Counted from the stretch's first letter, positions 46,619-56,905 are shown. The stretch: 64,000 bases of DNA from Gammaproteobacteria bacterium (GCA_028279365.1 JANQNX010000010.1:208206-272205), one strand, 5' to 3'. Notes: generated from the sequence alone by a model not told the origin. Numbers and translations are program-made.

Positions 46619-49600
46619 TCAAGTCTGATTCAATAGTTCCTGAGCTTGTTTTTTCTGATCGTCATTGCCCTCTTGCATGACTTCATCAAGAATGGTTTTA
46701 GCGCTGTCCTTATCACCTAACTCAACATACGCTTTAGCCAGATCAAGTTTGGTAGCTATCTCATCCTCGACGCTTTGCTCTTCGGGCTGAGCCGCTCGCG
46801 GAACAAATACAGTATGATCTTCGTCGTCGTCATCATCATCGTCGTCACTGTCGATTTCGAGCTTGGGGATTTCAACCGTACCGTCTAACTCCAGATCCGG
46901 TTCGTCATCCGTTGATTCATCGATACTTAAATCAAAATCCATGTCTGGCATGTCGTCTTCTTCAGCCTTATCTGAGTCTGCATCGGCATCAATAGACAGT
47001 CCATCATCCGATTCTATATCCAAATCAAGCGACAAGCCGTCGTCATCATCCTGAACGTCAAGTTGAACCGGTTCCTCATCCGTATCAGCACCCAGATCGA
47101 GTTCAAAATCTGAATCAGCTGATTCTGTTTCTGCACTTGTTTCAGGGATATCCAGATCCAAACTGACCTCATCAGTCGGCTCTTCACTATCATCCGGGAC
47201 TTCAATATCCAGACCAATTTCTTCGGTAGCTTCTTCGTTATTGTCTGATGCGTTTTCATCATCACTATCGCTGGATAATGCGAGATCAAAATCAATCACA
47301 TTACTGTCTTCGCTTTCTTCAGCCTTTGGTTCCTCGTTAGAACCCATATCGACATCAAGTAGTTCATCACTATCGGCGCCAGCACTGGTAGCGGCTGTCA
47401 CATCAAGTAAATCTTCATCCGAATCCAGTTCAAGATCGGCAGCAGCCGTCACATCCAGTAAATCTTCTTCAGGTGCAGCATCTTCACCAGCCGTGAGATC
47501 AAGTAATTCATCGCTGTCAGTGCTGCCCCCCGAGATATCCAGTACGCCATCCTCTTCCGGCACGGTTTCAGCAGCCGTCACATCAAGCAAATCCTCTTCT
47601 GCGCCACCGCTGGAAATATCCAGCACATCCTCTTCGACATCGTCTGCTTCAGGTTCTTCACTTTCCAGACCAACTGCAGCCGTCACGTCCAGTATGTCTT
47701 CGCTTTCATCTGCAGCAGTGATATCCAGTAACTCTTCATCATCTCCCGCCGCTTCAGGTTCAGCATCAGCCCCGGCCCCAATATCAAAATCCAGACCATC
47801 ATCAGCTGATTCCTCATCGGCAGTGACGTCAACAAAACCGCCAGTGGTATCACTAGCATCATCGTCATCATCTTCGCCTTCCTCAAACAGTGCTCGATTT
47901 GGCGACATCTCAGACCACATCGCAACAGCCATGTCCCAATGTTCACCTTCTCCTGAGACTAAGTCATGTAAAACTTTAGCTTCCTCTTCATAAGATTTCT
48001 TGTTGCCTGATGTATAAAACACTTCCAGCAATTTGGTATGGAATTCAGCATTATCAGGATTATCGGTGATTGCATTACGTACAAACTCTTCTGCCTGATC
48101 AAATTGTTCAAACGCAAGATAAGTATTTACTTCCTGGAGAGGATCTTCGTCTAACTCTTCTTCCTCTTCCGCTACTGGCTCAGGCTCAGCAGATACAAAC
48201 TGGGTTTTTTCCTCTTCTTCATCACTATCGGCATCATCCGCATCGCTCTCAGCAGCGACGGTCTCGGCTTCCGATTCAGACTCGGGTAATACTGTTGCGG
48301 CTTCAGAATCAATCTCTTCCTCAACGTCAAGTTCATTTGCATTGAAATCCGGAAACGCCTCAACCGTCTCTGCATCCGCAGCAGGACTCGCGTCGGATTT
48401 CTTTCTGAATTTCATTACTACCAATGCAAGTAACAGCAGAATCACCAAGGCCACAATGGCAAGCGCATACAGTGGGTTACCCCCGACCAAGCCGGTGATA
48501 GGTGCTAACACGGGTTCTGCCATCGATAAATATGGCGCTAACATGCCCATGATGCCGTCGGAGGAGGATTCTGGCTGAACATCAATGACTTCTATTTCTT
48601 CAGTATCTTCAACGACTTCCTCAACTTCTTCTTCAGCAGCCGCCTCAGTATCCGCTTCAACTTCTTCGGTAACCGCTTCCTCTACTGCCTCAACGACTTC
48701 ATCTTCAACAACGGCTTCAAGCTCTTCCTCAGCAACTGTCTCTTCAACGGCTTGTTCAACTTCCTCAACGATATCTTCTGTGTCGGCTACTGGTTCCTCT
48801 TCTACCACTTCATCAACAGTTTCGATCACTTCTTCGATCGGCTCAGCGACTTCCTCAGTCAGCTCCTCGACTGTCGTCGTTTGCGTATCAACCTGTTCTC
48901 CCATTTGCGCTTGCAATGCGGCAAGTTCATTGTCTTTCAATGAGAGTAAACGTTTCAGATCATTAAGCAGGGCTTCCGATTCCTGTAATTGATCTTTCAG
49001 TTCTATGTTTTCCTGTGTTAATGCTTGCAATGACTCCTGGGCAAGAATTAATTCCTCTTGGGTGCCTTGTGCGTCACCTGAAGATTGTTCTGTTGCCGAC
49101 ACGTCAGAACTGGCCCCGACCAGCTTTAACTCGGTGGTATCTTCTTCTGCAGAGACTGTATCTGTGCTTGAGGCAGCATCTGCTAAGACATTACTCTGTG
49201 CGCGTTCAGTTACCGTTGTAGCAAAATTATCCTGGGCATTGCCCCAAGCGGCATACTGCGCCTTCACTTGTTCAAGGGCTTCCGCCTGCGTCAGCGTATT
49301 GATTTCTGCCTCTGACGGCATGCGCAGAATCTGTCCACGCTTCAAGCCGTTAATGTTTTGATTAAAGAACGCATCCGGGTTTGCCTTTAATAAAGCTAGC
49401 ATCATCTGATTAACGCTGGTCGAACCAGAACGCATTGCGGATGCAATAGACCATAAGGTGTCTGAGTCTTTTGTCGGTCCGTAATCACCACCTGAATAAC
49501 TGATCTGCGGCGAGCGAGGACTGCTAACAGAAGTTGTTTCGCCCTGGTAACTTTCAAAATCATCGGCATAAACAACTTTATGATCGTCATCTACGACAGG

Positions 49601-50086
49601 CGTGCTAGTTTCAATATCAGAGTCAAGTTCCAGTGCCACATCCGGTTGGTAGGACGGAGTCGGTTCAACACGTTTTGCCTTTGCATTCGGATCGTACAGT
49701 GGCGGATCGAGCAACACCGTATACTCTCTGAAAAGTCGACCTTTACCCCAGTTAACTTCAATAAGAAAATTCAGGAACGGTTCGCGTATGGGTTCCTTAC
49801 TGAAAATGCGAATGTAGTCTGGACCTTCATCGACTGAACGTTTCAGGGCAAATTTAAGTTTGCTTAAGAGAAATGGTCTTTCAATATTGGCCCTTGCGAA
49901 CGCATCACTATCGGCCAGACCTACTTTCATCGAATCCAGTTCATCAGCCGTCGCAGATAGTAATTCTACTCTGGCTTCAAACGGCTCATTCAAGGCTGAA
50001 TTTAAGTCCAGATTGCCCAGACCTAATGCATTGGCAATTGTTGGATTAAAAACAAAAAGTAAAAGTAGACAGAGTATGCGTTTCAT
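46619..50086 (-). CDS. fimV: FimV-like peptidoglycan-binding protein with long acidic repeat region
   Basis: 1155 residues from the ATG at 50086 (a longer frame reaches 50140). Order: signal peptide (KRILCLLLLFVFNPTIANA), FimV N-terminal domain (LGNLDLNSALNEPFEARVELL), LysM-type segment (SDTLWSIASAMRSG), coiled coil (about 345-400), Glu/Val-rich stretch, one membrane helix (LYALAIVALVILLLLALVVM), a very acidic cytoplasmic part with repeats, and the C-terminal FimV TPR (LAKAYVELGDKDSAKTILDEVMQEG). FimV is a polar organiser that supports type IV pili and twitching. The position before truA is conserved. A miniature N-terminal domain gene lies upstream. Confidence 0.93.
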   Translation of the reverse strand: MKRILCLLLLFVFNPTIANALGLGNLDLNSALNEPFEARVELLSATADELDSMKVGLADSDAFARANIERPFLLSKLKFALKRSVDEGPDYIRIFSKEPIREPFLNFLIEVNWGKGRLFREYTVLLDPPLYDPNAKAKRVEPTPSYQPDVALELDSDIETSTPVVDDDHKVVYADDFESYQGETTSVSSPRSPQISYSGGDYGPTKDSDTLWSIASAMRSGSTSVNQMMLALLKANPDAFFNQNINGLKRGQILRMPSEAEINTLTQAEALEQVKAQYAAWGNAQDNFATTVTERAQSNVLADAASSTDTVSAEEDTTELKLVGASSDVSATEQSSGDAQGTQEELILAQESLQALTQENIELKDQLQESEALLNDLKRLLSLKDNELAALQAQMGEQVDTQTTTVEELTEEVAEPIEEVIETVDEVVEEEPVADTEDIVEEVEQAVEETVAEEELEAVVEDEVVEAVEEAVTEEVEADTEAAAEEEVEEVVEDTEEIEVIDVQPESSSDGIMGMLAPYLSMAEPVLAPITGLVGGNPLYALAIVALVILLLLALVVMKFRKKSDASPAADAETVEAFPDFNANELDVEEEIDSEAATVLPESESEAETVAAESDADDADSDEEEEKTQFVSAEPEPVAEEEEELDEDPLQEVNTYLAFEQFDQAEEFVRNAITDNPDNAEFHTKLLEVFYTSGNKKSYEEEAKVLHDLVSGEGEHWDMAVAMWSEMSPNRALFEEGEDDDDDASDTTGGFVDVTADEESADDGLDFDIGAGADAEPEAAGDDEELLDITAADESEDILDVTAAVGLESEEPEADDVEEDVLDISSGGAEEDLLDVTAAETVPEEDGVLDISGGSTDSDELLDLTAGEDAAPEEDLLDVTAAADLELDSDEDLLDVTAATSAGADSDELLDVDMGSNEEPKAEESEDSNVIDFDLALSSDSDDENASDNNEEATEEIGLDIEVPDDSEEPTDEVSLDLDIPETSAETESADSDFELDLGADTDEEPVQLDVQDDDDGLSLDLDIESDDGLSIDADADSDKAEEDDMPDMDFDLSIDESTDDEPDLELDGTVEIPKLEIDSDDDDDDDDEDHTVFVPRAAQPEEQSVEDEIATKLDLAKAYVELGDKDSAKTILDEVMQEGNDDQKKQAQELLNQT
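47337..47842 (-). repeat. Degenerate acidic repeat array inside fimV
   Basis: About ten copies of a motif of the type (E/D)-L-L-D-V-T-A-A, separated by 12-18 acidic residues: DVTADEE, LLDITAADE, ILDVTAAVG, VLDISSGGA, LLDVTAAET, VLDISGGST, LLDLTAGED, LLDVTAAAD, LLDVTAATS, LLDVDMGSN. The DNA is similarly repetitive (variants of ATCCAGTAA and ACATCAAGTAA on the plus strand). A second region at about 46850-47235 has SLDLDIE-like units. Confidence 0.85.
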
Positions 50087-50108
50087 TGTGGTGAAAATTT
50101 CCTTGGAT

Positions 50109-50492
50109 TCAGTTTTCCGGAAGATCAAGCAAAAGTGCATAGTCGCGAATTAAATGGCCTTGCTGCCAGTTGAGTGCCAGTTTGAAATGCAGAATAGGTT
50201 CTCGAATGACATCTTGACTGGTGATATGGAGAAAATTTCCTGCCTCAGACTGAATGAGTTGATAATTCAGCGAATATCTGGACTCACCTTCGCGTGGCTC
50301 AGAAATGACGTTGACCGTCAGGCTATTAAATTCAGCCAGGTCTCTGGTATTCAGTTCAACAATAAAGTTAAGCTTTTGATTTAACTTGGATTTTAGCTCG
50401 TCGCTGGATAGGCTCATGGCACTGACCGAGACTGATACAAGACTCAGCAACAACAGCACAACTGACGGCAATGTTCGAAAAATGGTAACCAT
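50109..50492 (-). CDS. Miniature FimV N-terminal domain protein
   Basis: 127 residues from the ATG at 50492 (a TTG at 50555 would spoil the signal peptide). Signal peptide FRTLPSVVLLLLSLVSVSVSA, then a domain related to the FimV N-terminus: LKSKLNQKLNFIVELNTRDLAEFNSLTV, and EPILHFKLALNWQQGHLIRDYALLLDLPE, which matches FLNFLIEVNWGKGRLFREYTVLLDPP in full FimV. It ends where FimV would continue into its LysM part, and lies 22 bases before the fimV start. It looks like a partial duplication kept as its own gene, presumably periplasmic. Confidence 0.75.
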   Translation of the reverse strand: MVTIFRTLPSVVLLLLSLVSVSVSAMSLSSDELKSKLNQKLNFIVELNTRDLAEFNSLTVNVISEPREGESRYSLNYQLIQSEAGNFLHITSQDVIREPILHFKLALNWQQGHLIRDYALLLDLPEN

Positions 50493-50645
50493 GTTAAAGC
50501 GCACTAAGTATTTGTTTTTTATGTAAATTGCTTTCCCCTGATGCAAAATATCCAACTATTTTGCCAATATACAGCACTCCATTTAGAGCACTTTTGCACA
50601 GCATAAACTTGCGAATGTGCTTTACAATTTACCCATAACTATAGT

Positions 50646-51668
50646 TTATAAGTAGTGTTTTACCAGAATTTCAGCTATTTGAACACTATTTAATGCAGCC
50701 CCTTTTCTGACGTTATCCGAGACCACCCATAGGTTGATCCCGTTGGGATGTGAGATGTCTTCACGAATACGTCCAACATACACCGGATCCTCACCAGCCG
50801 CTTCAGTCACAGCAGTGGGATAACCACCATCTTTACGTGTGTCAATCACTGTCACGCCCTCTGCTTTTTCCATTAATTCAGTGACTTGGGCGGCGGTAAT
50901 TTTCTTGTCGGTCTCGATATGGACTGCCTCAGAATGCCCATAAAACACTGGTATCCTTACCGCAGTCGGATTGACCAGGATGCTGTCATCTTCAAATATC
51001 TTCTGTGTTTCCCACACCATTTTCATCTCTTCCTTGGTATAGCCGTTTTCCTGAAATGCATCGATATGCGGCAGTGCATTGAAAGCAATCTGTTTGGGGT
51101 AAACCTCACAGCTTATTTCTTTGACATTCAATAAATTGGCGGTTTGCTTTGCCAGCTCTTCCATCGCTTCTTTGCCGGTGCCAGATACGGCCTGATAGGT
51201 ACAGACATTAATTCTATTGATACCGACTTCATCGTATATGGGTTTCAACGCCACCAGCATCTGTATGGTAGAACAATTTGGGTTAGCAATAATCCCACGA
51301 CTTGTATAGTCAGCGATGGCATGTGCATTCACTTCAGGCACGACCAGAGGGATATCATCGTCGTAACGAAATTGTGAGGTATTATCTACCACCACACAGC
51401 CAGCCTCAGCAGCTCGTGGTGCATGTATCGCGGAAACTGATGCGCCCGGTGAAAATAAACCGACCTGAACCTGACTGAAATCAAAGGTTTCCAAATCCTC
51501 GACGATGAGACTCTGCCCGTTAAACGCAATACGTTTTCCAGCAGATCGACTGCTTGCTAAAGCAAATACCTTATCAGCCGGGAAATCACGCTGTTCCAAT
51601 ATAGACAACATTGTCTCGCCGACGGCACCGGTTGCGCCAACAACGGCGACATTAAATTTTTTACTCAT
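50646..51668 (-). CDS. asd: Aspartate-semialdehyde dehydrogenase
   Basis: 340 residues. Makes aspartate semialdehyde for lysine/DAP, threonine and methionine. NADP loop VAVVGATGAVGETM; the catalytic cysteine is C132 in IIANPNCSTIQ; TYQAVSGTGKEAMEEL and the active-site histidine region IPVFYGHSEAVHIE are present. It is 11 bases after leuB; leuB-asd-fimV is a conserved order. Confidence 0.97.
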   Translation of the reverse strand: MSKKFNVAVVGATGAVGETMLSILEQRDFPADKVFALASSRSAGKRIAFNGQSLIVEDLETFDFSQVQVGLFSPGASVSAIHAPRAAEAGCVVVDNTSQFRYDDDIPLVVPEVNAHAIADYTSRGIIANPNCSTIQMLVALKPIYDEVGINRINVCTYQAVSGTGKEAMEELAKQTANLLNVKEISCEVYPKQIAFNALPHIDAFQENGYTKEEMKMVWETQKIFEDDSILVNPTAVRIPVFYGHSEAVHIETDKKITAAQVTELMEKAEGVTVIDTRKDGGYPTAVTEAAGEDPVYVGRIREDISHPNGINLWVVSDNVRKGAALNSVQIAEILVKHYL

Positions 51669-51679
51669 AACAGAAACCT

Positions 51680-52765
51680 TTACTTCATTAAATTTACAAG
51701 CTCACTCAAAACAGCGTCACCCATTTCATCAGTACTGACTAATTGCGTTTCCTCTGAATGAATGTCCTTAGTTCGTAATCCATTGGATAAAACCTGACTG
51801 ACAGCACGGTCAATATTATCCGCCAGCGTTGACTCAGCCAGAGAGTATCGCAACAGCATAGAGACAGACAAAATCGTCGCTAACGGATTGGCCAAGCCTT
51901 TACCGGCAATGTCGGGGGCAGAGCCATGAATCGGTTCATACATACCACAGCCGCTTGCGGCCAGGGATGCTGATGGCAACATACCAATACTGCCGGTTAG
52001 CATCGAGGCCAGGTCAGATAAGATATCGCCAAACATATTGGTTGTGACAATCACATCAAACTGCTTGGGTTCTCGTACCAGCTGCATCGCTGCGTTGTCG
52101 ACATACATATGTTGCAACTCAATATCCGGATAGTCTTTCGCAACACGCGTGACCACTTCCCGCCATAGCTCGGTCGCTTCCAACACGTTTGCTTTATCAA
52201 CTGAGCATACCCGGCCTTGTCTTTTTGCCGCGACGTCAAACGCAACTCTGGCAATACGTTCAATTTCACTTTCACTGTATACCAAGGTATTAAAACCTTG
52301 GCGTTCGCAATCTTGCTGTTTGATACCCCTCGGTTCACCAAAATAAATACCGCCAGTCAGTTCTCTGACAATCATGATATCCAGATTACTCACCACTTCT
52401 GCTTTTAACGACGACGCAGCAGCAAGCTGAGGAAACAACACTGCCGGTCTCAGGTTAGCAAATAAACCCAACTCGGAGCGAATGGCCAACAAGCCTCGCT
52501 CAGGTCTGATCGACCTTTCAATCTGGTCCCATTTTGGCCCACCCACAGCACCCAGCAATACCGCATCACTTTGCCTGGCTTTGCTTAAGGTCTCATCGGG
52601 CAATGGTACACCCGCTGCATCAATCGCACTGCCTCCAATCAGACCTGACTCAAGTTCAAGCTGAATATGCTTTTGTTCAACAAAAAAAGTCAGCAGCTTC
52701 TCTGCTTGAGCAACGATCTCCGGGCCAATACCATCACCGGGCAATACTAATATCTTCCTGGTCAA
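51680..52765 (-). CDS. leuB: 3-isopropylmalate dehydrogenase
   Basis: 361 residues. Oxidative decarboxylation in leucine synthesis. [16 protein letters not shown] at the start, the substrate-binding Arg set in [36 protein letters not shown], and [26 protein letters not shown]. The start is a TTG with AGGA seven bases upstream. leuC and leuD, usually just upstream, are not here; an EamA transporter gene takes that place. Confidence 0.97.
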   Translation of the reverse strand: MTRKILVLPGDGIGPEIVAQAEKLLTFFVEQKHIQLELESGLIGGSAIDAAGVPLPDETLSKARQSDAVLLGAVGGPKWDQIERSIRPERGLLAIRSELGLFANLRPAVLFPQLAAASSLKAEVVSNLDIMIVRELTGGIYFGEPRGIKQQDCERQGFNTLVYSESEIERIARVAFDVAAKRQGRVCSVDKANVLEATELWREVVTRVAKDYPDIELQHMYVDNAAMQLVREPKQFDVIVTTNMFGDILSDLASMLTGSIGMLPSASLAASGCGMYEPIHGSAPDIAGKGLANPLATILSVSMLLRYSLAESTLADNIDRAVSQVLSNGLRTKDIHSEETQLVSTDEMGDAVLSELVNLMK

Positions 52766-52835
52766 CGACTTTTCCTATTACTGGTTACTATTATTCAGGG
52801 GCGCAAAACATACCTTATTTTTAAAGCGGAGTGTA

Positions 52836-53723
52836 TCAACTTCTATGGTCAGCGGATGATTCAGCCGCGACGCTAATTAAGCCGGCTAACACAATCAGTG
52901 TGCCACCAATATATTCTTTTGCCGTTATCACTTCATTGGTCAGAAATGCAGCAGAAACTGCGCCTACCACAATCTCAAGTAAAAAAATGATGGTAGAACG
53001 CTGGATAGGTAAATGCGTCGCACCGTATTGGGCAGTAAAGGTCATGATATAAATCACCGGAAACCCCAGTATGACAATAATAGCAACGGCTAGCAGGCTG
53101 AACTCCGCACTGGGCACAGTAAACATTACCATACCGGCAATACACAGTATCAACACGCCCAGCCATGACGTACCAAGTTTCAAACTCCAATGAACCTGGC
53201 CGATTTTTCTTACTAATATATTATAAAGCGCGAATGACATCCCGGCTGAAAGCGCATAAAAATCAGACAGCTGAATCGGTTTAGAAAAAAAATCAGGGCT
53301 CCACAACATGACTATCGCACCCGGAATAGCCAATACCAGGGCGATCAAACCATGCACAGTCAGCTTCTCGTTTAATATCACCCTGGCTAACAAAATAGCC
53401 CAGATGGGTGAGAGATAAATGAGTAACAATACCCTAACCACCTCGCCTTCCAGTACTGCCAGGATAAATGCGAGGTTGGTCCAGCCAGACATCATCGCCA
53501 GTAAAAAATAGTCCCACTTGTGCTTTAACAACTCCTTTCTGCGTTGCCAGCAAGGTTTAAGAACAAACAGACTTGCAACCAGATAGATGTAGAAAGTCGC
53601 AATGATGCCAGGTACACCAATTTGTTCGAGGACCCGGATTGGATACCATAATAATCCCCATAAGCAGGCAGCAATAATGCAACACCAAACAGCAATCATG
53701 GTTGATTTTTCTTTGATAAACAT
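52836..53723 (-). CDS. EamA/DMT-superfamily transporter
   Basis: 295 residues with ten predicted membrane helices, two EamA repeats (VWCCIIAACLWGLLWYPIRVLE... and SDFYALSAGMSFALYNILVRKIG...). Members export or import amino acids and other metabolites; the substrate is unknown. ATG at 53723; an internal ATG at 53699 is also possible. It lies 70 bases before leuB and is transcribed in the same direction. Confidence 0.87.
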   Translation of the reverse strand: MFIKEKSTMIAVWCCIIAACLWGLLWYPIRVLEQIGVPGIIATFYIYLVASLFVLKPCWQRRKELLKHKWDYFLLAMMSGWTNLAFILAVLEGEVVRVLLLIYLSPIWAILLARVILNEKLTVHGLIALVLAIPGAIVMLWSPDFFSKPIQLSDFYALSAGMSFALYNILVRKIGQVHWSLKLGTSWLGVLILCIAGMVMFTVPSAEFSLLAVAIIVILGFPVIYIMTFTAQYGATHLPIQRSTIIFLLEIVVGAVSAAFLTNEVITAKEYIGGTLIVLAGLISVAAESSADHRS

Positions 53724-53906
53724 AAAATTATTGTTGTAGTGACGCTTTATTCAATCCTTGCGCCGTCTAAATAATGAACTGACTTTGCAACCTGCAATGA
53801 TAACAGCGAGAATATTAAACATTACACCAGTAACTAAATGATACAAATGTTATCCAGTTGTTGTGCGCGGTAAAATCAATACAACTAAAATAAACCTAAG
53901 GAAAAA

Positions 53907-54731
53907 ATGATGAGTGATCTAGAGCAACTAATTAATGAACAGTTTGATAATCGGGCTGAAATTGAATCAAACGGACCTAGCAAAGAAATAAAAGAAGCCG
54001 TTGAAAACATCATCTGGAAGCTGGACAGTGGTCAGTTGCGTATCGCTGAAAAAATTGACGGTGAATGGACGGTTCATCAATGGCTAAAAAAAGCGGTGCT
54101 GTTGTCATTCATTATTGATAACAACATTGTAATTCAGGGTGGACATACGAATTACTTCGATAAAATTCCAAATAAGTTTTACGGCTATACCAAAACACAT
54201 TTTATCGAAACCGGCGCCCGCGTTGTACCAACCGCTACTGTAAGACGCGGTAGTTTCATCGGACAAAATGTCGTGTTAATGCCTAGCTTTGTCAATATTG
54301 GTGCTTATGTCGATGCGGGCACCATGGTCGATACCTGGGCGACAGTGGGCTCGTGCGCACAGATTGGAAAGAACGTTCACCTGTCAGGTGGCGTAGGAAT
54401 CGGTGGCGTACTCGAACCGCTGCAGGCAAACCCAACGATTATTGAAGATAACTGTTTTATCGGCGCGCGCTCTGAAGTTGTCGAAGGGGTGATTGTTGGA
54501 GAAGGCTCGGTTATCTCCATGGGTGTTTATATTGGCCAGAGTACCAAGATATACAATCGCGAGACAGGTGAATTCAGCTATGGCTACATTCCACCGGGTT
54601 CTGTTGTGGTATCAGGTAACCTGCCTTCCAAAGATGGCAGCTATAGCCTTTATTGTGCCGTCATCGTAAAAACGGTAGACGAAAAAACGCGTAGCAAAGT
54701 CGGTATTAATGAGATTCTCAGAGATCTATAG
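53907..54731 (+). CDS. dapD: Tetrahydrodipicolinate N-succinyltransferase
   Basis: 274 residues, left-handed beta-helix (hexapeptide) transferase. It succinylates tetrahydrodipicolinate in the lysine/DAP route. [16 protein letters not shown] at the start, [43 protein letters not shown] and the [25 protein letters not shown] hallmark. AAGGAAAA precedes the double ATG. Together with asd and mpl it shows DAP-type murein synthesis. Confidence 0.97.
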   Translation: MMSDLEQLINEQFDNRAEIESNGPSKEIKEAVENIIWKLDSGQLRIAEKIDGEWTVHQWLKKAVLLSFIIDNNIVIQGGHTNYFDKIPNKFYGYTKTHFIETGARVVPTATVRRGSFIGQNVVLMPSFVNIGAYVDAGTMVDTWATVGSCAQIGKNVHLSGGVGIGGVLEPLQANPTIIEDNCFIGARSEVVEGVIVGEGSVISMGVYIGQSTKIYNRETGEFSYGYIPPGSVVVSGNLPSKDGSYSLYCAVIVKTVDEKTRSKVGINEILRDL

Positions 54732-54740
54732 GCATTACTT

Positions 54741-55091
54741 ATGACTGACATCACGCTCTATGGAATCAAAAACTGCGATTCAGTAAAAAAGGCGCGGAAA
54801 TGGTTAGACGATCATTCCGTGCCTTATGAGTTCCACGACTTTCGAATCGATGGCATCACCAAGACATTGGTAAACGATTTTCTAAAAGACAATGCTGTTG
54901 ATGTTGTCATTAATAAGCGGGGTACAACCTGGCGCAAGTTAGCAGAAGCACAAAAGCAAGTAACGACAAAAACGCAAGCGATAGAGTTAATGCTCGATAA
55001 TCCGACCATAATCAAGCGACCAGTGTTGCTTGTAAATGGCGCTTATTCAGTCGGATTTAGTGAAGAAAAATACGAAAGCCTGGGATTGTAA
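54741..55091 (+). CDS. ArsC/Spx-family protein (YffB type)
   Basis: 116 residues, thioredoxin-like. The single N-terminal cysteine lies in YGIKNCDSVKKARKWLD; the sequences NKRGTTWRKL and NPTIIKRPVLL with its conserved Arg-Pro complete the ArsC family pattern. The YffB group has glutathione-related reductase ideas but no settled role and is not arsenate reductase proper. It often lies next to dap genes, as here, 9 bases after dapD. Confidence 0.9.
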   Translation: MTDITLYGIKNCDSVKKARKWLDDHSVPYEFHDFRIDGITKTLVNDFLKDNAVDVVINKRGTTWRKLAEAQKQVTTKTQAIELMLDNPTIIKRPVLLVNGAYSVGFSEEKYESLGL

Positions 55092-55129
55092 AAAAATACA
55101 ATTATTAATATAGATCAACAGTCGGTTAA

Positions 55130-55510
55130 CTAATACATCGTATTACCATTCATTGATGATTCAGGGATCTGTTGAATCGAATCCCAATGTTCGACAATTT
55201 TTCCATGTTCATCAAACCGAAAAAAATCCATGGTGACATATTCATCTTCGCCGGGCCAAACCTGATGAGTATGCAATGCCACCAGATCTCCCTCAGCAAT
55301 TGCGCGCACAAAATTAATTTTTTTACCCGGGTAGTCGTTTGCCATTTGCTCGAAGTACTCTATAAAGCCTGTTTTGCCATTCCTGACTGAAGGATTGTGT
55401 TGGATATATTCGTCACCGACAAAACACTCCACAGCTGATCTGGGATCGCCAAGATATGCCGTCTGATAAAACGCAATCGCATTCCTCTTATTCAGTTCAG
55501 AATCGTTCAT
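55130..55510 (-). CDS. SnoaL-like (NTF2 fold) protein
   Basis: 126 residues. AIAFYQTAYLGDPRSAVECFVGDEYIQHNPSVRNGKTGFIEYFEQM and MDFFRFDEHGKIVEHWDSIQQIP are the SnoaL-like ester-cyclase/dehydratase pattern. The activity of such stand-alone proteins is not known. It starts 4 bases after the glmM stop, so it may be the tail of the ftsH-glmM operon, and converges with the ArsC-family gene. Confidence 0.85.
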   Translation of the reverse strand: MNDSELNKRNAIAFYQTAYLGDPRSAVECFVGDEYIQHNPSVRNGKTGFIEYFEQMANDYPGKKINFVRAIAEGDLVALHTHQVWPGEDEYVTMDFFRFDEHGKIVEHWDSIQQIPESSMNGNTMY

Positions 55511-55514
55511 CCCA

Positions 55515-56861
55515 TCAGCTAGCCGATAATACTTCCGTAACCTTGTCTGTTAACTGATCAACAAGTGCTGTCACCTGTTTCTCATTCTCACCTTCAACCA
55601 TCACCCTGACCAAAGGCTCCGTTCCCGACGTACGCAATACGACACGACCGGTATTTCCTAATGTGTTTTCAACATCTTTCACCGCAGCATTCACATCATC
55701 AATGGATGTAATATCAATTTTTTCTTTCAGTCTGACATTCTTCATGATTTGAGGGTACTTGGTAATACCTGAAACCAGTTCAGACAGTTTCTTACCTGTT
55801 AATGCCATTTCTTCCAATACTTGAAGTGCGGCAATGATGCCATCGCCGGTTGTAGTTAAATCAAGATTAATAATATGACCTGATGTTTCGCCACCAAGAA
55901 TTAATTTTTCTTTACGCAGTAAATCCATGACATAACGATCGCCCACTGCTGCACGGTAGAAATCCAGATCCAGTCGTTTGATCGCCTGTTCCAAGCCTAG
56001 ATTACTCATGACCGTGCCCACCACCGCGCCGTTCAGTTTTTCTCTTTCAAGTTGGGTAATCACATAAATGATATCGTCACCATCAATAATATTACCTTTG
56101 TTATCAACCATAATGAGTCGATCACCATCACCATCGAGCGCGATACCCAAATCGGCACGCGACTCCTTGACCAGTTTTTGTAAAGCGTCTGGCGACGTTG
56201 CACCACATTCGTCGTTAATATTTAAGCCATCGGGACTGGTTGCATGACAAATGATTTCTGCGCCTAACTCTTCGAAGACTTTTGGAGCAATGTGATAAGT
56301 CGCACCGTTGGCACAATCAATAACAACTCTGATGCCATTGAAATCGACATTATGCGAAATTTTAGATTTACAAAATTCAATATAGCGCCGAGGTGCATCG
56401 GTAATACGTCGTGCTTTACCCAAATCACGCGAATAAACTGATTGCATCGGCAAACCTAATTCATATTCAATTTCATGCTCAATGTCATCAGGTAGTTTGG
56501 TACCATCACCTGAGAAAAACTTAATGCCGTTATCGTAGAAAGGATTATGCGATGCGCTAATCACTATGCCTGCCTGGGCACGCGTATTTTTTGTCAAATA
56601 CGCAATGCCGGGAGTCGGCATAGGCCCTAATAAGCGAATATCAACACCGGCTGAAGACAGACCGGCCTCCAGTGCAGATTCAAACATATAACCGGAAATA
56701 CGGGTGTCTTTACCAATTAAAACCGGGCCATTGCCTTTTTTTGCTAATACACGTCCGGCTGCCCAACCTAATTTCATGACAAAGTCAGGATTAATAACAC
56801 CGTCACCGACGCTGCCGCGAATGCCGTCGGTGCCAAAATATTTTCGTTCGTTCGTTTTGAT
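55515..56861 (-). CDS. glmM: Phosphoglucosamine mutase, non-canonical start codon
   Basis: 448 residues if begun at the ATC at 56861; converts glucosamine-6-P to glucosamine-1-P for UDP-GlcNAc. Catalytic serine is in [15 protein letters not shown] (about residue 104), metal loop DGDGDRL, sugar loop GETSGHI and C-terminal [12 protein letters not shown]. The first ATG, at 56777, would cut off the essential [12 protein letters not shown] strand. In-frame codons before it contain no ATG, GTG, TTG or CTG back to a stop in the ftsH spacer. GGAG lies seven bases before ATC; ACG at 56855 is the alternative and would match the E. coli length exactly. folP, normally between ftsH and glmM, is absent. 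Confidence 0.9.
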   Translation of the reverse strand: MKTNERKYFGTDGIRGSVGDGVINPDFVMKLGWAAGRVLAKKGNGPVLIGKDTRISGYMFESALEAGLSSAGVDIRLLGPMPTPGIAYLTKNTRAQAGIVISASHNPFYDNGIKFFSGDGTKLPDDIEHEIEYELGLPMQSVYSRDLGKARRITDAPRRYIEFCKSKISHNVDFNGIRVVIDCANGATYHIAPKVFEELGAEIICHATSPDGLNINDECGATSPDALQKLVKESRADLGIALDGDGDRLIMVDNKGNIIDGDDIIYVITQLEREKLNGAVVGTVMSNLGLEQAIKRLDLDFYRAAVGDRYVMDLLRKEKLILGGETSGHIINLDLTTTGDGIIAALQVLEEMALTGKKLSELVSGITKYPQIMKNVRLKEKIDITSIDDVNAAVKDVENTLGNTGRVVLRTSGTEPLVRVMVEGENEKQVTALVDQLTDKVTEVLSAS

Positions 56862-56905
56862 AGGAATGCTCCGTAAAATCCAGAGCGTTATTTTGTATGC
56901 AAGTA

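Noticed and set aside
47241..47993. 250-residue Ser-rich plus-strand frame inside fimV
   Set aside because: It is the antisense of the acidic repeat region; Asp/Glu codons read backwards give Ser/Ser. No ribosome site or family.
48585..48992. Ser/Thr-rich plus-strand frame inside fimV
   Set aside because: Another antisense shadow of Glu/Val-rich coding sequence.
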